Assembly (NCBI GenBank): GCA_017404785.1
Contig: JAFRBQ010000019.1
Coordinates: forward strand, 1 to 64,000
Direction: 5' to 3'
Length of the DNA: 64,000 bases
Source: Erysipelotrichaceae bacterium
GTDB lineage: Bacteria > Bacillota_I > Bacilli_A > Erysipelotrichales > Erysipelotrichaceae
The notes under the pieces were generated by a model. The model ran no database searches, had not been told where the DNA came from, and saw only the letters and a program-made list of their open reading frames with translations. Both the position numbers and the translations under genes were made by a program. Below, in pieces: positions 16,776-26,528 of the stretch (the stretch's first letter is position 1; the number at the start of each line of letters is the position of its first letter).

Positions 16776-17792
16776 ATGAAGATTTTCAAGAAAATGTTCG
16801 CTCTGCTTTCAGTTCTCATGATCCTGTGCGGCTGCAGCAGTGCCAAGAGATATACAGCCTATACGATCTATCCGATCGGATATCTTTTAAACAGGATCGG
16901 TGGCAATCGAATCGAACCGATCACCATTCAGGATCGCTCAATGGTCCAGATCGCCAATCTGGTCCCTAATTATGACGAGATCCTTTCCGATTCACTGGTA
17001 CTGTTCCATATCGGTGATCTTGAACCTTATATGGATCTTTACAAGGATGAGATCAGCTCTTATGTCGATATGGCAGCAGGTGATCTTTCGATCCTGAACT
17101 GTCTTTATGAATACAAGCGTTATACGCCGGTCGTCGTTGACAGCAAGCTTTCCTTTGTTGAAGGAGCTTACTATGAAGGCGATATCTTTGATGAGATAGA
17201 TACTTATGATCTTGACCCGTTCATCTGGCTTTCTCCAAGCGGCATGTATTGCATGGCCAAGGATGTCTATGTCTATCTTTCCAGCAACTACGTAGAACAG
17301 TCGGCCTATTTCTCCGATAACTATGAACAGGTCGCTGATGAACTGATCGCTCTGGATGCATCATATCAGGCTCTGGCGAATAAACTGATCAAGGAAAACA
17401 AGTCGATCAAGTTTGTCTCCATGACGGGATCATTCGGCTGCTGGCAGAAGGACTTCGGTTTCCAGGTCTATCCGGTCTGCCTTTCAAAATACGGCGCCGT
17501 TCCTAGTTCAGCTCAGCTTGAAGCGATCAAAAACAGGATCAAAAATGACCATGTGCAGTATATAGCCTATGAACAGAATCTGCCGGAAGACATGCTGGAA
17601 GTGTTTGTGCAGCTGGAAGAAGAACTGGGTCTCAAGAGGATAACTCTTCACAACATCTCTTCTTTGACACCGACACAGATCGAATCGGGAAAGGATTATC
17701 TTTCCCTGATGTATGAAAATCTCAGTGTGCTGGAAAGTATCGCAACATTAAACAGTCCTTATACACAGAATGATACCGATGAAGGTGAATAA
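16776..17792 (+). CDS. ZnuA-like solute-binding lipoprotein with altered metal site
   Basis: A 338-residue secreted lipoprotein: signal peptide with lipobox ILCGC (Cys at about 21), then a two-lobed cluster A-I binding protein. Family hallmarks are YPIGYLLNRIGGN (about 32-44), FHIGDLEPYM (about 87) and DPFIWLSP (about 148), which corresponds to the metal-binding DPHxWLDP of ZnuA/MntC but has Phe instead of His. No His-rich loop is present. No ABC permease or ATPase is next to it, so metal uptake is uncertain. TATAAT lies 10 nt before the ATG. Its stop overlaps the polA ATG. Confidence 0.7.
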   Translation: MKIFKKMFALLSVLMILCGCSSAKRYTAYTIYPIGYLLNRIGGNRIEPITIQDRSMVQIANLVPNYDEILSDSLVLFHIGDLEPYMDLYKDEISSYVDMAAGDLSILNCLYEYKRYTPVVVDSKLSFVEGAYYEGDIFDEIDTYDLDPFIWLSPSGMYCMAKDVYVYLSSNYVEQSAYFSDNYEQVADELIALDASYQALANKLIKENKSIKFVSMTGSFGCWQKDFGFQVYPVCLSKYGAVPSSAQLEAIKNRIKNDHVQYIAYEQNLPEDMLEVFVQLEEELGLKRITLHNISSLTPTQIESGKDYLSLMYENLSVLESIATLNSPYTQNDTDEGE

Positions 17793-20368
17793 TGAAACTA
17801 CTACTTATTGACGGCAATTCCGTGCTGTTCCGCGGCTATTATGCCACCTGTTATGGAAATATAATGAAGACTTCAAAAGGTGTATATACCAATGGTATAT
17901 ACGCTTTTGCGAATATGCTAAACAAGGCCATCAAAACGATCGAACCCGATTACTGCGTGGTGGCTTTTGATAAGGCCAAACACACCTTCAGACATGACAT
18001 CGCTCCGGACTACAAGGGCGGCCGAAAGGAAACACCCGAAGAACTGGTAATGCAGTTTCCTCTGGTCAGGGAAATGCTGGAGGCCTACAATATCCCTTAT
18101 CTTGAATACGATACGATCGAGGCTGATGACATCATCGGTTCTCTGGCCAAGAAATATGATTTTGAGACCAGCATCCTGTCAAGTGACAGAGATATGCTGC
18201 AGCTGATCGATGATACTACCAATGTTCTGGTGATGCGTAAAGGCATGTCGGATATCGCCAGGATGGATGAAGCAGCTTTAAAGGAAGAATATGGTCTCAA
18301 GCCTTATCAGATAATCGACTACAAGGGACTGGCAGGCGATAAGTCCGACAACATCAAAGGCGTTGAAGGTGTTGGCGACAAGACAGCTGTCAAGCTTCTC
18401 AATGATTACGATACCTGTGAAGGCATCTATGAGAATATCGATAAGATCAAAGGCAAACTGCAGGAAAAGCTGATCCTGGGCAAGGATTCATGTTTCCTGT
18501 CCAAAACACTGGCCACGATCAAGACCGATGTGGATATCGATCATGATCTCGATGAGTTCAGACTGAATATAAACGAAGAAGAAAGGAATGCCTTCTTTGA
18601 GAAATATGAGATGTATTCTCTGATCCGTATCAGCAATACAAACAGGAAAAAAACACCAGTAAAGGAATACAAGATCGTCAAAAAGATCTCGGATAAACTG
18701 CTTGATGAAGCCTTCATCTATTTTGTTTCCGATGAGTTTTCCTATTTTGAAAGAAAGATATATGGCGCATGTTTCTGCAAGGAAGATGATCTTGAATATA
18801 TAGCTTTTGAAGATCTAAGGAAAGACAAGGAAGCACTCAAGTATCTTGCTTCCAAAAAGAAGAAAGTCGTCTTTGATTTGAAACCGATCCTTCATGCGAT
18901 GGATCATAACGGCATCACCATAGCCGGAGATATCGATGATATCTATCTGATGTGTTTCCTTTCAAATAACTACAATTCCGATCTCTCAACGATTATCGTC
19001 AATTACGGTTATGGCCAGATCGCTGAGGCAAAAGATATTTTTGGTACCGAGAAAAAACCGTTGTCACCTGATGAGAAGACCCTGAGCAGTTATGGCGGTC
19101 AGATCGCTTCGGCCTTGTCAAAGATCTATCCTAAGGTCTTGAAAGAGATCAAAGACAAGGAGATGGACTATCTGTATCGTGAGATCGAACTTCCATTGGT
19201 ATATGTGCTTTATGATATGGAAAAAACAGGTGTCATCTGTGACGAGAAGGAACTTGATGAGATCGCCATGCACACAAAGGGCAAGATCGATATTCTGGAA
19301 AAGAGGATCTATGAAAGTGTGGGCCACGAGTTCAATATCGGCTCGCCTAAACAGCTCTCGGAAGTCCTTTATGATGAACTTGATCTTCCAGATCTCAAGA
19401 AGGGTTCTACGAATGCCGATGTTTTGTCCAAACTGGTCAACTACCATCCGATCATTTCCGATATCCTGGAATATCGTAAATATACCAAGCTTTATTCGAC
19501 TTATGCCGAAGGATTGAAGAAATACATCAGAGAAGATGGCAAGATCCATACGATCTTCTCGCAGATGATCACCCAGACGGGCCGCTTATCAAGCTATGAT
19601 CCTAATCTGCAGAACATCTCGGTCAGAGATGATGAGGGCAGAGAGATCAGAAAAGCTTTCAAGCCTTCTGATGGCAATGTACTGATCAGTTCCGACTATT
19701 CACAGGTCGAACTGCGCGTCCTTTCTTCTCTGGCAAATGAGCCCAAGATGATCGAGGCGTTCAACAGCGGTATCGATATCCATACCAAGACAGCCATGGA
19801 TATCTTTGGTTTACAAAAGGATGAAGTGAGTGACCTTGACAGAAGACATGCCAAGGCGATCAACTTTGGTGTCGTATACGGCATATCCGATTTCGGACTT
19901 TCCAATCAGACGCAGCTCACGATCAAGAATGCCAAGAAGTTCATCGAAGACTACTTTGTGACTTATCCTAATATAAAAACATATCTTGACTCACAGGTCG
20001 AATTCTGCAAGGACAACGGCTATGTCAGGACGATGCTCAATCGCCGAAGATATATAAATGAAATAAATGATCGCAACTACATGATGAGAGAATTCGGCAA
20101 GAGGGCAGCCATGAATGCGACGATCCAGGGCTCAGCGGCCGACCTTATCAAGATCGCCATGGTCAGAGCCAATAACGCAATCAGAAAGGAAAAACTTAAG
20201 ACCAAGCTGATCCTGCAGGTTCACGATGAACTGATCTTCGATGTGCCTGTTGATGAAGTGGAAAAAATGAAAGAACTGATACCGGATATAATGGCCAATG
20301 CCTATAAGATGAAGACAAGACTGGACTTCTCTTTGGTCGTTGGCAAGGACTGGTACGAGGCCAAATAA
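17792..20368 (+). CDS. polA: DNA polymerase I
   Basis: Repair and Okazaki-fragment polymerase. Of 858 residues, 1-290 form the 5'-3' exonuclease (DGNSVLFRGYY, EADDIIGSLA, GDKSDNIKGVEGVGDKTA). About 310-460 is the vestigial 3'-5' exonuclease domain without a clear DEDD set, as in Bacillus and Thermus enzymes. The C-terminal half is the polymerase: motif A DYSQVELRVLSSLA, motif B RRHAKAINFGVVYG and motif C QVHDELIFDV. It starts at the last base of the preceding lipoprotein gene and ends on the first base of mutM, so the operon is tightly packed. Confidence 0.97.
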   Translation: MKLLLIDGNSVLFRGYYATCYGNIMKTSKGVYTNGIYAFANMLNKAIKTIEPDYCVVAFDKAKHTFRHDIAPDYKGGRKETPEELVMQFPLVREMLEAYNIPYLEYDTIEADDIIGSLAKKYDFETSILSSDRDMLQLIDDTTNVLVMRKGMSDIARMDEAALKEEYGLKPYQIIDYKGLAGDKSDNIKGVEGVGDKTAVKLLNDYDTCEGIYENIDKIKGKLQEKLILGKDSCFLSKTLATIKTDVDIDHDLDEFRLNINEEERNAFFEKYEMYSLIRISNTNRKKTPVKEYKIVKKISDKLLDEAFIYFVSDEFSYFERKIYGACFCKEDDLEYIAFEDLRKDKEALKYLASKKKKVVFDLKPILHAMDHNGITIAGDIDDIYLMCFLSNNYNSDLSTIIVNYGYGQIAEAKDIFGTEKKPLSPDEKTLSSYGGQIASALSKIYPKVLKEIKDKEMDYLYREIELPLVYVLYDMEKTGVICDEKELDEIAMHTKGKIDILEKRIYESVGHEFNIGSPKQLSEVLYDELDLPDLKKGSTNADVLSKLVNYHPIISDILEYRKYTKLYSTYAEGLKKYIREDGKIHTIFSQMITQTGRLSSYDPNLQNISVRDDEGREIRKAFKPSDGNVLISSDYSQVELRVLSSLANEPKMIEAFNSGIDIHTKTAMDIFGLQKDEVSDLDRRHAKAINFGVVYGISDFGLSNQTQLTIKNAKKFIEDYFVTYPNIKTYLDSQVEFCKDNGYVRTMLNRRRYINEINDRNYMMREFGKRAAMNATIQGSAADLIKIAMVRANNAIRKEKLKTKLILQVHDELIFDVPVDEVEKMKELIPDIMANAYKMKTRLDFSLVVGKDWYEAK

Positions 20369-21180
20369 TGCCTGAACTTCCAGAAGTACAGACTGTTCTT
20401 GATACCCTTGAAACAAGGATCAAAGACAGAGAAATAGTCGATATAAGGATTCTCTATGAACCGATAATCGAATGTTCAAAAAGGACTTTCAGAAAAAAGC
20501 TGATCGGTCAGCATTTTCGCAGTTTCAGAAGAAGAGGAAAATACCTGCTTTTTGAGATGGACGATCTGACTCTGGTATCGCATCTTCGCATGGAGGGGAA
20601 GTACTTTATCGTCGATGAAGACTATCCTTTAAGCAAGCACGATCATGTGATCTTCTGTCTGGATGACGGAAAACAGCTGCGCTATAACGATGTCAGAAAA
20701 TTCGGCAGGATGGAACTGATCGAGAAGAAGGAAGAATATGAGGATTTCCATGGTCTTGGTCCGGAACCTTTTTCCGACAGGTTCAATGTTTCTTATTGCG
20801 AAGAATATCTCAGCAAAAAGAAACTGCCGATCAAGCAGGTCCTGCTTGATCAGAGTTTTGTAGCCGGTATCGGCAACATCTATGCTGATGAGATCCTGTT
20901 TGCGATAAGAGTAAATCCAAAGACCAGAGCTGACATACTTGATGAGCAAGATATCAGAAATCTTATAAAGGAGACAAGAAAGATCCTTAAGAAGGCCATA
21001 AAAGCCGGAGGAACAACGATCAGATCATATACCTCATCGCTTGGCGTTACAGGCAGATTCCAGCTGTCCTTGAATGTTCACACGATGGAAAAATGTCCGA
21101 TCTGCGGGAACGATATAAAAAAGATCACCGTTGGCGGAAGAGGCACATACTATTGTGAAAAGTGCCAGGTAGAAAAATGA
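20368..21180 (+). CDS. mutM: Formamidopyrimidine-DNA glycosylase
   Basis: Excises oxidised purines such as 8-oxoguanine and nicks the DNA. The 270-residue protein begins with the catalytic PELPEV after Met removal, has the beta-hairpin Lys in LRMEGKYF (about 74), DQSFVAGIGNIYADE (about 165) and a C-terminal zinc finger with CPICG and CEKC (about 243-266) plus the GRGTYYC Arg. It lies between polA and coaE, the usual Firmicutes order, and overlaps both. Confidence 0.96.
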   Translation: MPELPEVQTVLDTLETRIKDREIVDIRILYEPIIECSKRTFRKKLIGQHFRSFRRRGKYLLFEMDDLTLVSHLRMEGKYFIVDEDYPLSKHDHVIFCLDDGKQLRYNDVRKFGRMELIEKKEEYEDFHGLGPEPFSDRFNVSYCEEYLSKKKLPIKQVLLDQSFVAGIGNIYADEILFAIRVNPKTRADILDEQDIRNLIKETRKILKKAIKAGGTTIRSYTSSLGVTGRFQLSLNVHTMEKCPICGNDIKKITVGGRGTYYCEKCQVEK

Positions 21181-21734
21181 AGATCGCCATAAGCGGGACC
21201 ATCGGTTCAGGAAAAAGTGAATTCTGCAATTATCTGCGTCAGAAGGGCTACGATGTTTTCGACTGCGACAAAGAAAACCGCAGGCTTCTCTATAAAGGCC
21301 ATAAAGGCTATCGTCGAGTTGTTAAAGCTTTTCCGGAAGCACTCGGTGAAAATGGCCTTGATAAGGCTAAGCTGTCAAGGATCGTCTTCAGCAATGAAAC
21401 AAAAAGACTTCAGCTGGAGTCCATCATGCATCCATTGATCCTTGAAGAACTTAGTAAAAGAAGCGATGATCCTCTGATCGCTGAAGTTCCGCTTCTTTTT
21501 GAGGTCAACTGGGATCGTTACTTTGATCTCAATGTCCTGATCGTCGCAGATGAAAAACAGGTATACGATAGACTGCTTCTCAGAGGCCTTGATGATCAGC
21601 AGATCAGAGGCAGGATCGCTGCCCAGATGGATGTAGAGGAAAAAATAAAAAGGGCTGATAAAATCATATATAATAATGGTAGTCTAAGTGAGCTTTACGA
21701 AGCTGCCGATCAGCTGTTAAAAGAAGTATTATGA
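21177..21734 (+). CDS. coaE: Dephospho-CoA kinase
   Basis: Last step of coenzyme A synthesis, phosphorylating the ribose 3'-OH. The 185-residue P-loop kinase has SGTIGSGKSEF (about 5-15), the DCDKENR substrate motif (about 32) and EVPLLFE (about 103). The ATG at 21177 (overlapping the mutM TGA) gives the expected length; an upstream GTG at 21162 would only add five residues. It overlaps dnaB by 4 bp. coaD, the preceding pathway step, is also in this window at 28827. Confidence 0.95.
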   Translation: MKIAISGTIGSGKSEFCNYLRQKGYDVFDCDKENRRLLYKGHKGYRRVVKAFPEALGENGLDKAKLSRIVFSNETKRLQLESIMHPLILEELSKRSDDPLIAEVPLLFEVNWDRYFDLNVLIVADEKQVYDRLLLRGLDDQQIRGRIAAQMDVEEKIKRADKIIYNNGSLSELYEAADQLLKEVL

Positions 21735-22861
21735 TAGGCAATGATTACTACAAGGTCGATGTGAATTTTGAACTGGCGAACGATAGATTGAGATCGCTGG
21801 TTTTATTCTATGGACCGCTTATCGGTAATGATGCCCTGGCACTTTATGAATATCTGCTTATAAATGGAAGCACAGCTGGTTTTGAAAGGCTCAATGATCT
21901 GCTCAATACTTTGAACATCTCGGTCGATGCTTTTGAGAAACAGTGCGAGAAGCTCAATGAATACAGACTTCTCAGAACTCTGAACAGGGATGATCGTTAT
22001 GTCTTTATCGTGATGGAACCTCTGTCGATGAAACAGTTCATCAAGGATGACATCCTGGTCAGAGATTTCATCTTAAGGACTTCCGGAGCCCGCTATCAGA
22101 AGATCGCCTCCGAGATTTATGAAGAAAACAGATACCTCGACTTTGTTGATATTTCCAAGCAGCTTCCGGTGGACAATCTGAATGACTGGAGCGCCGATGA
22201 TGAGTCTTATCTGAAGACAAGAAAGAAAAAGACCTACGATTTCAATACCCGTTTCGATATCAACAGGTTTCTTAAGGATATCTCTACGACGATGCTTCCA
22301 AGCAGATTCCGCAGTGAGGAAAACATGAAAGAGGTTGCCCTGCTGGCGGATCTGTACAACATATCCTATGACAGTATGCGCACCTATGTAGCCCGTACGA
22401 CCAATTCCAGCATGGAACAGTTCGATCTCAAGGGGCTCAAGGATCTCTGTCTTTCCTCACAGAGTTCCTATCAGAAGATCGGCGAAGATGAATATGACAT
22501 GCCAAGTATCACTTATCTGATGTCCTTGCAGGATGGCAAGGATGTGACAAGATACGACAGGCAGATCATCTACAACCTGGCACATGACTATAATCTCAAT
22601 GTGCCGGTAATAAATGTGCTGCTTAAGCATACCCTGGATAACTGCGACAACAGATTATATGAGAAATATCTGTACGGTATTGCCGCTGATCTGCACCGCA
22701 ATGATATAAAGACAGCTGAAGAGGCGATAAAATTCTTAAGCAGGGAGCGTCAGCCAAAGAAGACTTCAGCTGATGCGCTTCCTAAATATGATTCCAGCAG
22801 GAATGCGATCCTAAGCAAGGATGAGGAAGAAGAAATACTAAGACTGATGGGCAAAAAATGA
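21731..22861 (+). CDS. dnaB: DnaB-type replication initiation/membrane attachment protein
   Basis: Firmicutes DnaB (not the helicase) works with DnaD and DnaI to load the replicative helicase. The 376-residue protein has an N-terminal winged-helix-like region (about 1-120) and a C-terminal DnaD/DnaB2-type helical domain (about 265-345; YNLNVPVINVLLKHTLDN, then the YLYGIAADLHRND helix). Identification rests on this architecture and on position between coaE and dnaI, the Bacillus order; nrdR, often inserted here, is absent. It overlaps dnaI by 4 bp. Confidence 0.85.
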   Translation: MIGNDYYKVDVNFELANDRLRSLVLFYGPLIGNDALALYEYLLINGSTAGFERLNDLLNTLNISVDAFEKQCEKLNEYRLLRTLNRDDRYVFIVMEPLSMKQFIKDDILVRDFILRTSGARYQKIASEIYEENRYLDFVDISKQLPVDNLNDWSADDESYLKTRKKKTYDFNTRFDINRFLKDISTTMLPSRFRSEENMKEVALLADLYNISYDSMRTYVARTTNSSMEQFDLKGLKDLCLSSQSSYQKIGEDEYDMPSITYLMSLQDGKDVTRYDRQIIYNLAHDYNLNVPVINVLLKHTLDNCDNRLYEKYLYGIAADLHRNDIKTAEEAIKFLSRERQPKKTSADALPKYDSSRNAILSKDEEEEILRLMGKK

Positions 22862-23712
22862 AAGATCTGAAACTGATTAAAAACGATGAATATCTTAATT
22901 CAATAATAACTGAAAGTAAACTTCCGGATTTTTTTCTTGAAGAAAACTACAGCAGTTTTATAAGAGTACTAAATTCAAGAAAGCTCTGTGAAGGATGTAA
23001 TGGTCTGGATGAATGCCGCCAGGCTTCAAAAGGGGAGAGACTCTCCCTGGAATATGATGGAGTCCTGATGCAGGAGATCGAATACTGTGATTATGCCCTG
23101 AATAAAAAAAGCAGGGAGAACCTTTTATCAAAATATGTATACTGCGACATTGCCAGAAATCTTGTCGATCTTGATCTGAACAATGTCAGATATACGGAAG
23201 ATCAGAAACAGCTCTATCTGCTTATGGCAGCTCTGTTTCATGGCAAAAGAGAAAAAGGCATCTACATCAGTGGCGACCTTGGAGTAGGCAAGACATATCT
23301 TTGTACAGCATTGGCCAATTCGCTGGTTAAAGCGGGAAAGAAAGTGGCTTTTGTGAAGGTCTCCAACTTCTTCAATGAGATGCGTTCAGCTATCGGCAGC
23401 AATCCCGAGCTGATCGATAAGAATATAAACAAGCTGAAGAATGCGGAATACCTGTTTCTGGATGATATCGGGGCTGAATCGGTCTCGGAATTCGTCAGGG
23501 ATGATATCCTGTTCAGGATCCTTGATCATCGTCTGGAGAACAGATTTGTTACAGTGTTTACTTCAAATCTGAATAAGGAAGATCTGCTGAAACACTATCA
23601 GTATGACCGTAAAGAGAAAGCAAATCTGATGAACGCGAAGCGTTTATTGGAAAGAATAGATATCCTGACAGACGACTTTGTCCTGACAGGCAGTAATTTA
23701 AGGAGGAAATAA
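22858..23712 (+). CDS. dnaI: Primosomal protein DnaI (helicase loader)
   Basis: AAA+ ATPase that loads the replicative helicase. In 284 residues, the N-terminal domain has a Cys cluster (CEGCNGLDEC at about 42-51, plus CDY at about 79) that probably binds zinc as in Bacillus DnaI. The C-terminal AAA+ core shows Walker A GDLGVGKTYL (about 138), Walker B LFLDDIGAE (about 200) and sensor-1 TSN (about 238). It is the last of the polA-mutM-coaE-dnaB-dnaI run. pfkA begins 3 nt later behind an AGGAGG site located within the end of dnaI. Confidence 0.92.
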   Translation: MKDLKLIKNDEYLNSIITESKLPDFFLEENYSSFIRVLNSRKLCEGCNGLDECRQASKGERLSLEYDGVLMQEIEYCDYALNKKSRENLLSKYVYCDIARNLVDLDLNNVRYTEDQKQLYLLMAALFHGKREKGIYISGDLGVGKTYLCTALANSLVKAGKKVAFVKVSNFFNEMRSAIGSNPELIDKNINKLKNAEYLFLDDIGAESVSEFVRDDILFRILDHRLENRFVTVFTSNLNKEDLLKHYQYDRKEKANLMNAKRLLERIDILTDDFVLTGSNLRRK

Positions 23713-23714
23713 CA

Positions 23715-24674
23715 ATGCTTAGAAAGATCGGTATTTTGACTTCCGGCGGTGACTCACCGGGAATGAATGCAGCAATCAGAGCTACGACCAGAGCTGCTTT
23801 AGCCAGCGGAATCGAAGTCGTAGGAATCAAGGATGGCTACAGAGGACTGGTAAAGGGACAGTTCATTCCTTTCACAGCCAAATCAGTCTCAGAAACGATC
23901 GCCAAGGGCGGCACAATTTTAGGCAGTGCCAGACTTCCGGAATTCAAGGATGAGGAAGTTCAGCTCAAAGCAATTGAAAACATGAAAGCCAATGATATTG
24001 ATGCCCTGGTCGTCATCGGTGGCGATGGAACCTATCGAGGTGCCGATGCTTTATGCAAGAAAGGCATCAACTGTATCGGTTTGCCGGGTACGATCGATAA
24101 CGACGTTGAAGGAACAGACTATACGATCGGTTTTGATACCGCTTTATCAACGATCGTTGAATGTGTAGATAAACTCAGAGATACTTCCAATTCGCACCAC
24201 CGCTGCTCGATCGTTGAAGTTATGGGCAACCGCTGTGGTGACCTGGCGATCTATTCCGGCATTTCCTGCGGCGCCGAGATCCTGATCACACCGGAAACAG
24301 GCTATGATGAAGAGGCGGTTCTGGAAAAGCTGAAACACCTGGAAGCTCAGGGCAAGAATCATGCGATCGTCATCGTTTCCGAAAACGTCTGCGACGTCAA
24401 GGCACTTTCCGATAAGGTCTCAAGAGTGACAGGTTTCTCCGGCACGGCTACGATCCTCGGTCATATTCAAAGAGGTGGTTCACCGACTGCTTCTGACCGT
24501 GTACTGGCTTCAAGAATGGGTGCCAAGGCGATCGAACTGCTTGTTGCGGGTGTAGTTGGTCATTGTGTAGGCATCAAAAACAACGAGATCATCTCCTATC
24601 CGCTTGATGAATGTGTCAATATGACGAGATCTTCAAGAAAAGCTTTCTACAGATTATTTGCTAAACTGGTGTAA
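23715..24674 (+). CDS. pfkA: 6-phosphofructokinase
   Basis: ATP-dependent committed step of glycolysis. The 319-residue protein has GGDSPGMNAAIR (about 10-21), GGDGTYRGAD (about 102) and PGTIDNDVEGTDYTIGFDTA (about 122-141), with catalytic Asp in TIDND. The Gly at GGDG favours ATP rather than PPi. A strong AAGGAGG ribosome binding site just inside the end of dnaI suits high expression. Being attached to replication genes rather than pyk is unusual, but transcription may be continuous. Confidence 0.96.
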   Translation: MLRKIGILTSGGDSPGMNAAIRATTRAALASGIEVVGIKDGYRGLVKGQFIPFTAKSVSETIAKGGTILGSARLPEFKDEEVQLKAIENMKANDIDALVVIGGDGTYRGADALCKKGINCIGLPGTIDNDVEGTDYTIGFDTALSTIVECVDKLRDTSNSHHRCSIVEVMGNRCGDLAIYSGISCGAEILITPETGYDEEAVLEKLKHLEAQGKNHAIVIVSENVCDVKALSDKVSRVTGFSGTATILGHIQRGGSPTASDRVLASRMGAKAIELLVAGVVGHCVGIKNNEIISYPLDECVNMTRSSRKAFYRLFAKLV

Positions 24675-24711
24675 AAAAACTGCTGCGTTATTTCGCAGCA
24701 GTATCTTTTTT
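24673..24711. terminator. Bidirectional terminator between pfkA and rnj
   Basis: Nine-bp stem ACTGCTGCG / CGCAGCAGT flanked by A and T runs. The TAA stop of rnj lies in its loop. Confidence 0.88.
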
Positions 24712-26457
24712 CATGGCGTCAACGTGGTTTAATATGACCGGTATGACGATCGGGTTGCGGTTGGTCTTCTCATAAAGGAACGGTTCAAGCGTGTTTTTGA
24801 TACAGTTCTTGAGATCGCCAAACGTGACTTTTTGTTTCATGGCGTTCTTAAGTGCATCATAGACCAGTCCTTCAGCTTCCTTGATCATGGTCTGCGATTC
24901 CTTGAGATAGACAAAACCTCTTGAGACGATACCCGGCTTGCAAAGGATCTTGTTGGAACGGGAGTCGATACAGACGACTACAGCCACCAGACCATTATCA
25001 GCCAGGATCTTTCGATCCTTAAGGACGGAAGTCGAAAGACCGGAGATATCGTTGCCGTCAACATAGATCGCATCAGTCTGAATACGTGTGTTGGAACGAT
25101 AGACTTCGCCATCATGCAGGACTAGAGCGTCGCCATTGGCACAGATGAAGCAGTTTTCTCTAGGAATGCCGGTTTCCACAGCGGAATCTGCATGAAGCTT
25201 GAGCATCTTGTATTCACCATGCATAGGCATGAAGTATTTCGGTTTGATCAGCTGCAGCATCAGCTTCTGTTCTTCTTTGGAAGCGTGTCCTGTAGTATGC
25301 AAGGATGATAGGGCAGAGTTTTCAAGAACTCTGGCACCGTTTCTCATCAGCTGATTGACGATGCCGCCGATATTGAGGGCATTGCCCGGGATGGCGCTTG
25401 AAGAGAAGACGACAGTATCGCCTGGAATGATTTTGACGTATTTGTGTGAACCGTTGGCGATCCTGGAAAGGGCAGCCAGAGCCTCGCCTTGCGAGCCCGT
25501 GCAGACGATACAGAGCTTTTCAGGCGGATACTGATTGACCAGTTCCGGAGAAAGGAAGGTATCTTCAGGTACATCGATCGTCTTCATCTGCATGCCTATA
25601 TCAACGACATTTTCCATTGAGCGGCCAAAGACGACGACCTTGCGTTCACATTTCTTGGCGGCCTTGATGATCTGGGCCAGCCTGTTGACATTTGAAGCAA
25701 AGGTGGAGATCAGTATTCTACCACTGGTCTTCTTCATGATGTCATTGATCGCCTGAGCGACCTGCTTTTCGGAGATCGAGAAACCATCGACTTCGGCATT
25801 AGTGGAATCGGACATCAGCAGGGTAACACCGGCAGCACCGATATAGGCCATCTTCTGATAGTCGGAGTTCTGGCCGACCGGGGTCAGGTCGAACTTGAAG
25901 TCGCCGGTCTCGACGATCCTGCCGTTAGGCGTATTGATCAGCACACCTAAAGAATCCGGGATCGAGTGGACAGTATTGAAGAAACCGATCCGGAAATGAT
26001 CAGTCTGGATCGCTGAATCACCATTTATCTCTATGACTTCCGTATTCGCAAGTCTTTTTCTTTCCGAAAGTTTCTTTTCAATCAGGGCTTTCGCAAAACG
26101 CGGAGCATAGATCTTCTTGATCGGACATGCCAGCAACAGGAAAGGGATACCGCCGATGTGGTCTTCATGACCGTGAGTTATGATCAGAGCTTTGACCTTT
26201 TCCTTGTTTTTGATCAGATGTGTATAGTCAGGTATGACATAATCGACACCCAGCAGTTCATCATCAGGAAATTTGACTCCGGCATCCACAACGATGATCT
26301 CATCGTCATGTTCAAAACAATACATGTTTTTGCCTACTTCGCCTAATCCGCCGAGCGCGTAGACCAATGTATCTTTCGCAGGATCATAATTTGTACCACT
26401 GTATCCACGGGAAGCAGAATTTTCTCCTGGATAAAAATGAGTGTGTAAATATTCCAT
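24688..26457 (-). CDS. rnj: Ribonuclease J
   Basis: Metallo-beta-lactamase/beta-CASP nuclease with 5'-3' exo- and endonuclease activity in RNA decay. The 589-residue protein has THGHEDHIGG (about 94, HxHxDH metal motif), the SDSTNAEV motif, beta-CASP residues and a C-terminal domain. An N-terminal extension of about 25 residues (HFYPGENSASRGYSG) precedes the catalytic domain. AGGGAGA lies 4 nt before the ATG, a conventional start. Only one RNase J is in the window, so J1 versus J2 cannot be assigned. Confidence 0.94.
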   Translation of the reverse strand: MEYLHTHFYPGENSASRGYSGTNYDPAKDTLVYALGGLGEVGKNMYCFEHDDEIIVVDAGVKFPDDELLGVDYVIPDYTHLIKNKEKVKALIITHGHEDHIGGIPFLLLACPIKKIYAPRFAKALIEKKLSERKRLANTEVIEINGDSAIQTDHFRIGFFNTVHSIPDSLGVLINTPNGRIVETGDFKFDLTPVGQNSDYQKMAYIGAAGVTLLMSDSTNAEVDGFSISEKQVAQAINDIMKKTSGRILISTFASNVNRLAQIIKAAKKCERKVVVFGRSMENVVDIGMQMKTIDVPEDTFLSPELVNQYPPEKLCIVCTGSQGEALAALSRIANGSHKYVKIIPGDTVVFSSSAIPGNALNIGGIVNQLMRNGARVLENSALSSLHTTGHASKEEQKLMLQLIKPKYFMPMHGEYKMLKLHADSAVETGIPRENCFICANGDALVLHDGEVYRSNTRIQTDAIYVDGNDISGLSTSVLKDRKILADNGLVAVVVCIDSRSNKILCKPGIVSRGFVYLKESQTMIKEAEGLVYDALKNAMKQKVTFGDLKNCIKNTLEPFLYEKTNRNPIVIPVILNHVDAMKKDTAAK

Positions 26458-26528
26458 AAGTCTCCCTAAAAATTTTGATTATGTTTCAAATTATTAATCT
26501 TTAATATATTTTAAAATATTAGAAAAGT

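Noticed and set aside
23715-24674. PPi-dependent phosphofructokinase
   Set aside because: The GGDG motif at the nucleotide site indicates ATP use; PPi enzymes carry GGDD.
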